Assembly: GCA_016926135.1 (NCBI GenBank)
Contig: JAFGPH010000275.1
Location: forward strand, 1 to 5,668
Length of the DNA stretch: 5,668 nucleotides
Source of the DNA: Deltaproteobacteria bacterium
GTDB taxonomy: Bacteria; Desulfobacterota; DSM-4660; Desulfatiglandales; HGW-15
Direction of reading: 5' to 3'
The notes under the pieces were generated by a model that was not told the origin of the DNA, searched no databases, and saw only the letters and a list, made by a program, of their open reading frames with translations. A program made the position numbers and the translations under genes. The stretch's first letter is position 1; the number at the start of each line of letters is the position of its first letter. Shown here piece after piece: positions 1 through 5,668 of this stretch.

Positions 1-3000
1 GGGAATACTGGCGCATCCTCAACAAGCGCAGATTCATCGTGGTCGTCACGGCGGTGGTGCTCGGTGTGTTCAGCACCGCCTTTGCCGTTCTGAGGGCACC
101 TGTCCCGGCATACACCTCCAGGTGCAGCATCAAGTTCGAAAAGGAGACCACCGTGGAGGGGCTCTACGCCAAGACCCTCACCTGGTCCGGCGGGGACGAC
201 ATCGAAACCCAGCTGGCGATCATCAAGAGCTACGCCGTATTTGAGAAGGTGGCGGAGAAGATGGGTCTCATCCCCCGGGGGACGAGGAGGGACGACAACC
301 ATTTGAAGTCCAACATCGTCCAGATCGTCGAAAGCCTCCAGGCCAGGGTGAAGGTCACCCGGGAGAGTTTCACCAACATCCTGCACATTGAGGTGACGGA
401 CAATGATCCGGCCTTTGCCCAGAAGCTGGCCAACACCATCGCCGTGACCTACAAGGAGCTTCATTCCGAGCAGCAGATGAAACGCACCACCGAGGCGATC
501 AAATATATCGACGATCAGCTCAAGAACGTGCGGGAGAAGCTGAGGGCCGCGGAGGACGACTTCAATCGCTTCACCCAGCAGAATCAGCTGATCTCCATCG
601 ATCTTCAGAGCGAGAAACTGCTTGCCCGAGCCCAGGCCATCCAGACCGATATCTCCAAACAGCGGGATGACAGGAGAGATCTGGAGAGCGTCCTGGGCCA
701 GCTGGAAGCCTTTGTCAAGAACCCCGGGGGAGAGGCCAAGAATTTCCACTCCTCCAAGGCGAACGCCCAGTACCAGGCCGCCAACGACGCCCTCGTGAGT
801 CTTATGCTCAAGAGGACCACCCTTCTGGAGGACTATACGCCCAGGCATCCGGAGGTAGTGGAGATCAGCCGCAGGATTGTCGAAGATGCCAAGAAAATGC
901 TGTACCTGCTGAAGCTCCAGGTCAGGGACATGGAGATCAGGGAAGGGGAGAGAAGAGAGGAAGTGGCGGAGGTGGAGCGGAAAACCAACCTCCTGATGGA
1001 GAAGAAGCTTGAGTTCGATCGCCTGAAGAGGAAGGTGGATCTCTACAATGACATGACCGCCCTCCTGGAACGAAAGAACCAGGAAGCCCTCATCCGCCAG
1101 GCCGAGAAGCCGGAGGAGATCACCATCGTCAAGCCCGCCCTCCTTCCATCACAGCCCATCAACCCCCCCAAGACCGCCACGACCGGTGCCATGGGCGTCG
1201 TTATCGGTCTGGTGCTGGGCCTGGTGGCCGCCTTCATTGTGGAGACCTTCGACACCTCCCTGGGGGCGATCGAGGATGTGGAGGAGACCCTGGGGACCCA
1301 GGTTCTGGGGGTCATCCCCTACGCAGACCCGAAGGAAATCTATGAGAGCATAGAAGAAAAGGATCCGGAGAAGGCCGGGGACTCGCCCTTCCTTCACACC
1401 GCGGACCTGGTGTCCCACTTTTCCCCCAAGTCCATGATCGCCGAGAGCTTTCGGGCACTGAGGACCAACATCCAGTTCAAGGACGCGGAAAAGAAGCTCC
1501 GAACCCTTGCCATCACAAGCGCCTCCCCCCAGGAGGGGAAGACCCTGTGTTCCATCAATGTCGCCATCACGATGGCGCAGGCGGGAATGAAGACGCTCCT
1601 GGTGGGATCGGATATGAGGAAACCCATGCTCTCGAGGGTTTTCGGGGTGGAGGCATCCCCGGGCCTGACCGACATCCTGCTGGGGAATCATCCCTGGCGG
1701 GACACGGTGAAGACCATCACCGATATCATCATGGGAAAGATGAGCCTGGATGAGGTCATGATGACTCCCGGACTGGATAACCTCCACATCATCACTGCGG
1801 GTTCCATCCCTCCGAATCCGACGGTGCTCATTGAATCGGGGCGGCTGAGGGAATTCATGGAAGAGGCCCAGAAGGAGTATGACCTCATCATCTTCGATTC
1901 CCCGCCCATCCTCTCCACGGCGGACGCGGTTGTCCTGGGCGGCAAGGTGGACGGGGTTCTGCTCGTTTATCGGGTCGGCAGCGTATCCAGGGGCCTGCTG
2001 AAGAGGGCGGCCACCCAGCTCAAACAGGTGAAGTGCAACATCCTGGGTGTCATCCTGAACGGCATGAAGCCGGAGATCAGCCCTGACTTCCAGGACTTCA
2101 AGTACTACAAGTACTACTACTCGTACGGGGAGGAAGGGAAGGAGAAAAAGCAAAAAACACAGAAAAAGGGATTTTCGCTGATCATGGGGAGGCGGGGCGA
2201 CACTGGAAGGGAACAGAAGGAGGAAAAGGACAAAGAAGATCGGGGCCAAAGGAGGACCGGAACACGCAAACTCATCCTTGCGGGGGTGGCCCTGGCTTGC
2301 CTTGCGGCGGGTATTCTCTGGCAGAGCAACCTCCTGTTGCCCCCTTCGCCGGTGGGCATGAGGGAGAGCCCAGCCGGGAAGAAGACCAGCCCGGTGCCCA
2401 AAAAGGCGCCAGCCCAAGCACCGGCCGCAACCGCGTCCCCCGGGGTGGACGCAAACAAGCCCGAGCCTCCGGCGGACGTGACCCCGCAAGCCGAGGCAGG
2501 TAAGGTAACCCCCCCTCCTCCCGTTGCCGAGAAAGAGAGTGCACCTGAACCTGCAACCCCACAGGTTCCTCCCATGCCCCGACCCGAGCAGATCGCAAAG
2601 CAGCTGCCCGGCCCGGAGGCATTGGTCAAGCCCCCGGCAGGGACTGCGCCTCCTGTGGTCGTTTCTCCAACTCCGTTCTCCCTGTACCTGGGTTCTTTCC
2701 ATTCCCTGGATCAGGCCCGGAGGGCGATCTCCACTTACTCCGAGAAGGGGATTTCCCCATACTGGGTGCGGGTGGATCTCGGGGAAAAGGGGGTATGGTG
2801 GAGGATTTTTGCGGGCCAGTTCAAGAATCAGGAAGAGGCCGAGAAATTCGGGGTTGAAAAGGGAATCACCGAGGCTGTCCCGAAAAGGCTGGCCTATGCG
2901 GTTCTGACCGGTGTGTTCGCTGAACCCGGCGAGGCCACTGCCGCGAAGGGGGCACTGGAAGGCCTGGGCTATTCCCCGTACACCCTGCCGGGAGGGGATG

Positions 3001-3107
3001 GAAAGATCCGGCTGCTGGTGGGCGCCTACATGACGGAAGAGGGGGCAAAGCAGGAGGCTGGCGAACTCAAGACGAAGGGAATCGAAGGCACGGTGGTCAA
3101 GCGGTAA
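1..3107 (+). CDS. Wzc/GumC-type polysaccharide co-polymerase and tyrosine autokinase (BY-kinase) with C-terminal tandem SPOR domains; 5' end missing
   Basis: The product is an inner-membrane protein that controls chain length and export of a surface polysaccharide and phosphorylates itself on tyrosines. The frame is open from base 3, and the first visible residues EYWRILNKRRF are the usual Wzz N-terminus, so the GTG at 39 is internal and only a short N-terminus is missing. Numbering from that GTG codon: TM1 lies around 1-17; a Wzz/coiled-coil periplasmic region contains YTPRHPEV; a GNVR-like segment precedes the Pro-rich stretch and TM2 (about 382-402). The cytoplasmic kinase has Walker A SASPQEGKT (Lys501), Walker A' LLVGSDMRKP, Walker B LIIFDSPP (Asp620) and a tyrosine cluster YYKYYYSY (689-696). 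A Lys/Arg-rich stretch, TM3 (about 745-761), a Pro/Ala-rich linker and two SPOR repeats (about 880-950 and 952-1022) follow. At over 1030 residues it is about 300 longer than E. coli Wzc. The family is clear; the polysaccharide is unknown. Confidence 0.93.
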   Translation, partial: EYWRILNKRRFIVVVTAVVLGVFSTAFAVLRAPVPAYTSRCSIKFEKETTVEGLYAKTLTWSGGDDIETQLAIIKSYAVFEKVAEKMGLIPRGTRRDDNHLKSNIVQIVESLQARVKVTRESFTNILHIEVTDNDPAFAQKLANTIAVTYKELHSEQQMKRTTEAIKYIDDQLKNVREKLRAAEDDFNRFTQQNQLISIDLQSEKLLARAQAIQTDISKQRDDRRDLESVLGQLEAFVKNPGGEAKNFHSSKANAQYQAANDALVSLMLKRTTLLEDYTPRHPEVVEISRRIVEDAKKMLYLLKLQVRDMEIREGERREEVAEVERKTNLLMEKKLEFDRLKRKVDLYNDMTALLERKNQEALIRQAEKPEEITIVKPALLPSQPINPPKTATTGAMGVVIGLVLGLVAAFIVETFDTSLGAIEDVEETLGTQVLGVIPYADPKEIYESIEEKDPEKAGDSPFLHTADLVSHFSPKSMIAESFRALRTNIQFKDAEKKLRTLAITSASPQEGKTLCSINVAITMAQAGMKTLLVGSDMRKPMLSRVFGVEASPGLTDILLGNHPWRDTVKTITDIIMGKMSLDEVMMTPGLDNLHIITAGSIPPNPTVLIESGRLREFMEEAQKEYDLIIFDSPPILSTADAVVLGGKVDGVLLVYRVGSVSRGLLKRAATQLKQVKCNILGVILNGMKPEISPDFQDFKYYKYYYSYGEEGKEKKQKTQKKGFSLIMGRRGDTGREQKEEKDKEDRGQRRTGTRKLILAGVALACLAAGILWQSNLLLPPSPVGMRESPAGKKTSPVPKKAPAQAPAATASPGVDANKPEPPADVTPQAEAGKVTPPPPVAEKESAPEPATPQVPPMPRPEQIAKQLPGPEALVKPPAGTAPPVVVSPTPFSLYLGSFHSLDQARRAISTYSEKGISPYWVRVDLGEKGVWWRIFAGQFKNQEEAEKFGVEKGITEAVPKRLAYAVLTGVFAEPGEATAAKGALEGLGYSPYTLPGGDGKIRLLVGAYMTEEGAKQEAGELKTKGIEGTVVKR

Positions 3108-3135
3108 GCCCAAGGCCGTGCCGGACAAAACCCAT

Positions 3136-3143
3136 GGGAGAAG
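3136..3143 (+). promoter_or_regulatory. Ribosome binding site for the Wzy-like gene
   Basis: GGGAGAAG lies in the 42-bp gap, with nine bases between its GGGAG core and the TTG at 3150. The next in-frame candidate, ATG at 3168, has only pyrimidine-rich sequence before it (CCTCCTGAGC). This site is therefore what favours the TTG start. Confidence 0.55.
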
Positions 3144-3149
3144 CGGCGA

Positions 3150-4547
3150 TTGAGATCCCTCCTGAGCATGAAGCCCCGGCATGAGCCCGGACAGTCCACC
3201 CTCCAACTCATTGCCCCCCTCCTTGTCCTTCTGGTCCTCCTTGTCGCCTTTTCAGTGCTCATTCCCTCCCTTTCCCCGCTCAACATGGCCGCCCTGCTGG
3301 CCGCCCTTGTGGTTTTCGTTGTCAGCTTCGCCAGCACGGAGATCGCGCTCTTCGTGCTCATCTTCTCCATGCTCCTGAGTCCGGAATTCGTTATAGGGAC
3401 CACGGAGGGCGCATCCCTGGGTCGGGGCATCACCCTGAGGGTGGATGATCTGCTGCTCGTCATTATCGGTTTCAGCTGGCTGGCCAGGATGTCCATCAAC
3501 AAGGAACTGGGCCTCTTTCTCCGAACCCCTTTGAACAAACCCATTGCCTACTACATCACCGTCTGCCTCGTATCGACCCTCTTCGGTGTGATCTTCGGTC
3601 GGGTCGACCTGAAGACCGGGTTTCTCTTCGTGTTGAAGTACTTCGAGTACATGATCGTCTACTTCATGGCGGCCAACCATCTTCAGCACAGAAAGCAGAT
3701 TCAAACCTACCTCTGGGCCATGCTCCTGACCTGCGCAGTGGTTTCGCTGATTGCCATGGGCAACATCCCGGGAGGGGGGAGAATATCGGCCCCCTTCGAG
3801 GGTGAGATTGGAGAACCCAACACCTTTGGAGGGTACCTCATTCTCATGATTTCCGTTGCCGCCGGGCTCTTTCTGAGCGTCCCGTCCTTGCGGAGCAAAA
3901 TCTTCTCTCTTCTTCTCATCTGCCTCTTTGCCGTGCCCCTGTTCTACACCCAGTCGCGCAGTTCCTACCTGGCTGCCGTTCCTGCCGTCATGACCCTTGT
4001 GTTCCTGAGTGAGAAGAAACGCTGGATGGTGCCGGTTGTTCTCATGCTGGGCCTCGCCCTGCCCATCATGGCCCCCGACACTGCCAAGGAGCGGGTGCGA
4101 TATACTTTTGTACAGGGGAAGAACCGCAAGGATGTGGTGGCAGTCGGTGGGGTCAAGCTGGATACCTCCACCTCCGCCCGTCTCATGAGCTGGCAGGAGG
4201 CATCCCGGGACTGGATCCGTCACCCCTTCCTGGGTTTTGGGGTTACGGGGTATCGCTTTCTGGACGCTCAGTATGTGAGGGTAATCACCGAGACGGGGTT
4301 TCTGGGGCTTTTCTTCTTCTTTGTGCTGATGGCCACCATATTCAGGGAGGTCTACAGGGCCTTCCGGCAGGCCTCCGATCCCCTGCACCGAGGCCTTGCC
4401 ATGGGCTTCCTAGCCGGATTCGTGGGCCTGCTTTTCCACGGGATCGGCGCCAATACCTTCATCATTGTGAGGATCATGGAGCCCTTTTGGTTTCTCGCAG
4501 CCCTGGTGATTATATCGCCTTCACTGGAGCGGAAGGAGAAAGGATGA
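3150..4547 (+). CDS. Wzy / O-antigen ligase-like family polytopic membrane protein (probable exopolysaccharide polymerase)
   Basis: A 465-residue inner-membrane protein with about 10-12 hydrophobic spans, the first at about 20-41. It matches the O-antigen ligase-like (Wzy/WaaL) superfamily, which transfers or polymerises undecaprenyl-PP-linked glycans at the periplasmic face. Visible marks are RISAPFEGEIGEPNTFGGYL (from Arg211), TQSRSSYLA (Arg270) and a periplasmic loop of roughly 75 residues with SARLMSWQEA (Arg344), HPFLGFGVTGY and QYVRVITETGFLG (Tyr375), followed by the last spans. These arginines are typical of the family, but the HN motif of true WaaL lipid A ligases is not seen, so a Wzy-type polymerase is more likely than a ligase (inference). 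TTG is chosen as start because of its ribosome binding site; ATG at 3168 would shorten the protein by six residues. The gene lies 42 bp after the kinase gene and is probably co-transcribed. Its last 38 bp overlap the convergent synthetase gene. Confidence 0.87.
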   Translation: MRSLLSMKPRHEPGQSTLQLIAPLLVLLVLLVAFSVLIPSLSPLNMAALLAALVVFVVSFASTEIALFVLIFSMLLSPEFVIGTTEGASLGRGITLRVDDLLLVIIGFSWLARMSINKELGLFLRTPLNKPIAYYITVCLVSTLFGVIFGRVDLKTGFLFVLKYFEYMIVYFMAANHLQHRKQIQTYLWAMLLTCAVVSLIAMGNIPGGGRISAPFEGEIGEPNTFGGYLILMISVAAGLFLSVPSLRSKIFSLLLICLFAVPLFYTQSRSSYLAAVPAVMTLVFLSEKKRWMVPVVLMLGLALPIMAPDTAKERVRYTFVQGKNRKDVVAVGGVKLDTSTSARLMSWQEASRDWIRHPFLGFGVTGYRFLDAQYVRVITETGFLGLFFFFVLMATIFREVYRAFRQASDPLHRGLAMGFLAGFVGLLFHGIGANTFIIVRIMEPFWFLAALVIISPSLERKEKG

Positions 4548-5214
4548 TCAGGGCATCCACAGCAACGGGTTGGCTGCCTGCAAGGATGAGCGGGTTGATG
4601 TCGATCTCCCGGATGCTCTCGTGTTCCATCCCGATTTTGCCTACCCTTATCAGGATGCGGGTCAACTGATCCATATCCGCCGCCGGCAGGCCCCGCACCT
4701 CCTGGAGGATCTTGTGGGCCCGGATCTCCCGGGTCATCTCCCGAACGTCCCTCTCTTCGAGGGGGGCCACTCGGAAGGAGACATCCTTCAATACCTCGGT
4801 AAAGATACCCCCCAGGCCGAACATGACGCAGGGCCCGAACTGGGGGTCGCGGGTCATGCCCACCATCAGTTCCCGGCTTCCTCGGATCATCTCCTGGACG
4901 AGGACGGCCCTATCCCCCTCCTGCATGAGCGACATGATCTCCTCGAAGGCGGCTTCAGCCTCCTCTTCATTGCGGATATCGATCTTCACGAGCCCTCTCT
5001 CCGACTTGTGCGCCAGACGAGGGGAAGAGCCCTTCAGGACAACGGGGAAAGGGATCTCCCGGAGCGCTTCCTTAAGGCCCCGGTCGTCACGGGCCTCCGT
5101 TTCCCGGGTGACGGGTATCCCGCAGGCGCGCAGGAATTCCTTGGATTCGTGTTCGGAGAGCGTACTTCGGCCCTCTGCGAGGGCCTTCTGGATGATCTGC
5201 CTTTCAGCGCTCAT
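4510..5214 (-). CDS. Acetyl/acyl-CoA synthetase (ADP-forming), beta subunit, ATP-grasp domain
   Basis: This is the nucleotide-binding half of an NDP-forming acyl-CoA synthetase, which makes ATP, CoA and a carboxylic acid from acyl-CoA, ADP and phosphate, or runs in reverse. It is cytoplasmic and pairs with the alpha subunit encoded just upstream. Its 234 residues match the usual size of a stand-alone beta subunit (domains 3 and 4). Visible marks are an N-terminal helix with LSEHESKEFLRACGIPV, ATP-grasp VVLKGSS (Lys61), His69 in AHKSERGLV (position of the second phosphohistidine described for archaeal ACD beta subunits), VQEMIRGSRELMVGM, FGLGGIFTEVLKD (about 132-144) and EIDINPL (Glu203, Asp205, Asn207). 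The ATG at 5214 is chosen because GGGGAG stands before it; an ATG at 5226 would add four residues but place that site inside the gene. The last ten residues or so, after VAVDALI, are antisense to the Wzy-like gene and look non-native. The acyl substrate cannot be told. Confidence 0.9.
   Translation of the reverse strand: MSAERQIIQKALAEGRSTLSEHESKEFLRACGIPVTRETEARDDRGLKEALREIPFPVVLKGSSPRLAHKSERGLVKIDIRNEEEAEAAFEEIMSLMQEGDRAVLVQEMIRGSRELMVGMTRDPQFGPCVMFGLGGIFTEVLKDVSFRVAPLEERDVREMTREIRAHKILQEVRGLPAADMDQLTRILIRVGKIGMEHESIREIDINPLILAGSQPVAVDALIILSPSAPVKAI
4533..4547 (+). other. Shine-Dalgarno plus ATGA stop/start overlap leading into no recognisable gene
   Basis: AAGGAG (4533-4538) is followed after five bases by ATG at 4544, which overlaps the TGA stop of the Wzy-like gene as ATGA. 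This is the layout of a translationally coupled next gene. The frame from 4544 closes after 41 codons at 4667-4669. Its product (MIRASTATGWLPARMSG...) is simply antisense to the conserved end of the acyl-CoA synthetase beta gene and resembles no polysaccharide protein. It could be a leftover start of a lost gene, a chance match in the Lys/Glu-rich tail of the upstream protein (codons for RKEKG), or a chimeric join. Confidence 0.4.
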
Positions 5215-5668
5215 AGGTCTCCCCATTGAGAATTTTCCTGTAGTGCCAGAGAGAGGCCAATGCCTTGGCGGCCCTCTCGGGGGTTGACATGTTGACCAGG
5301 ACACCGGCATCCTCCATGTGTTCGACCTGCTCGTCCCATATGCCGGGAGGAGAGATCAGGCATGTGACGAGCGGTTTAGGCGGTTTCCACGCGCTCAGGA
5401 GCCGGGCTATCCCCGGAACCGCCTCCCTGTTTGCGGAGGCGAACATCATCAGCAGAAGAACGGCGTCCACCTTATCATCCTCGATTACCGCCCTCAGGAT
5501 GCCTGCCGTGGCCGAGGCGTTGTACCATGCCGGTCCCATGTCCACCGGATTGGTTCTGAGTGCCAGGGGGGGCAGGAGTTCGTTGATGACCTCCTGGGTC
5601 GCCGGACTGAAGGAGACGATCTCCAGTCCTTCGGCCTCGCAAATATCACAGGCCGCCATCCCGGGACC
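5204..5668 (-). CDS. Acetyl/acyl-CoA synthetase (ADP-forming), alpha subunit, C-terminal part; 5' end beyond the window
   Basis: The last 154 residues of the CoA-ligase subunit are visible. The frame is open to the right edge, and the first residues GPGMAACDICEAEGLEI are the family's internal Gly-Gly-x-Gly-x-x-A-x-D region, so the ATG at 5659 is not the start. NPVDMGP follows at the usual distance, then the VDAVLLLMMF strand, a short conserved stretch ending in PERAAKALASLWHYRK, and the stop. This corresponds to the C-terminal ligase domain (domain 5 of the 1-2-5-3-4 order in fused enzymes). The CoA-binding domain and the catalytic phosphohistidine would lie in the missing part. The stop (5204-5206) overlaps the beta start by 11 bp (ATGAGCGCTGA), so the two subunits are very likely co-translated. 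The complete, conserved ends on both sides argue for a true two-gene enzyme, not a broken fusion. Confidence 0.88.
   Translation of the reverse strand, partial: GPGMAACDICEAEGLEIVSFSPATQEVINELLPPLALRTNPVDMGPAWYNASATAGILRAVIEDDKVDAVLLLMMFASANREAVPGIARLLSAWKPPKPLVTCLISPPGIWDEQVEHMEDAGVLVNMSTPERAAKALASLWHYRKILNGETYER
5219..5224 (-). promoter_or_regulatory. Ribosome binding site for the beta subunit gene
   Basis: On the minus strand GGGGAG is followed by ACCT and then ATG at 5214. The spacing of four bases is short but workable. The site lies inside the last codons of the alpha gene, as expected for coupled translation, and decides the start at 5214 over the ATG at 5226. Confidence 0.5.

Noticed and set aside
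39..41. GTG as start of the kinase gene
   Set aside because: The frame continues to base 3 with EYWRILNKRRF, the conserved Wzz N-terminus, and starting here would cut off the residues before TM1.
3131..3138. CCCATGGG palindrome in the intergenic gap
   Set aside because: An eight-base perfect palindrome without a loop or T-run is too short to support an operator or terminator.
3134..3184. 16-codon ATG frame (MGEAAIEIPPEHEAPA) before the Wzy-like gene
   Set aside because: It has no ribosome binding site of its own and runs through the site and start of the next gene; there is no sign that it is translated.
1149..3206. 685-codon open frame on the minus strand
   Set aside because: It is antisense to the kinase gene with its recognisable motifs. 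Its product is Gly/Arg/His/Leu-rich without domains, as expected from a shadow of a GC-rich gene with few stops.
3252..4388. 378-codon open frame on the minus strand
   Set aside because: It is antisense to the conserved membrane protein; the product is His/Gly/Glu-rich with no membrane or domain signature, so it is a shadow.
4560..4576. Possible hairpin CAGC...GCTG near the convergent gene ends
   Set aside because: The stem is four base pairs, has no T-run on either strand, and lies within the coding sequence of the beta subunit.
4570..5287. Two open frames on the plus strand (219 and 191 codons)
   Set aside because: They are antisense to the ATP-grasp gene, whose motifs are intact; neither has a convincing ribosome binding site or a recognisable domain.
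5204..5310. Frameshift breaking a single-chain acyl-CoA synthetase
   Set aside because: The alpha C-terminus and beta N-terminus both look complete, and the beta start has a ribosome binding site, so two genes are the simpler reading.
5657..5659. ATG as start of the alpha subunit gene
   Set aside because: It lies inside a conserved GPGMAACD motif and the frame remains open to the window edge.

Overview
The window (roughly 60% GC by eye) comes from a bacterium with a Gram-negative type of envelope. It joins two unrelated loci that meet tail to tail. The left 80% (about 1-4547, + strand) is part of an exopolysaccharide/capsule assembly locus. The right 20% (4510-5668, - strand) is the end of an operon for an ADP-forming (NDP-forming) acyl-CoA synthetase made as separate alpha and beta subunits. 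The Wzc-type kinase with periplasmic SPOR domains, together with the split ADP-forming synthetase, suggests an anaerobe of a deltaproteobacterial (Desulfobacterota-like) or related lineage. This placement is an inference from gene content only.

Layout. (1) 1-3107 +, a very large polysaccharide co-polymerase/BY-kinase (Wzz-GNVR-Wzc type) whose first codons lie before the window. After its tyrosine cluster it carries a third membrane segment, a Pro/Ala-rich linker and two SPOR repeats. (2) A 42-bp gap with a ribosome binding site. (3) 3150-4547 +, a multi-spanning Wzy/O-antigen-ligase family membrane protein, probably in the same operon. (4) 4510-5214 -, the ATP-grasp beta subunit of the acyl-CoA synthetase, whose 3' end overlaps the end of gene 3 by 38 bp. 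(5) 5204-5668 -, the C-terminal part of the alpha subunit, running off the right edge. Its stop overlaps the beta start by 11 bp.

How they work. The two + genes fit a Wzx/Wzy-dependent pathway: the Wzy-like protein would polymerise or transfer undecaprenyl-linked repeat units at the periplasmic face, and the Wzc-like protein would set chain length and drive export through cycles of tyrosine autophosphorylation. The added SPOR module should reach into the periplasm and could tie the machine to denuded (amidase-processed) peptidoglycan. The two - genes would interconvert an acyl-CoA plus ADP plus Pi with the free acid plus ATP plus CoA, through phosphohistidine intermediates.

The points most worth a second look are the kinase-SPOR fusion with its internal tyrosine cluster, the Asp-to-Gly change in the Walker A' motif, and the junction near 4544-4551. 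At that junction a good Shine-Dalgarno and an ATGA stop/start lead into no real gene, as if the next polysaccharide gene had been cut away. No tRNA, rRNA, CRISPR, IS element or convincing terminator was seen, and no non-coding stretch exceeds 42 bp.
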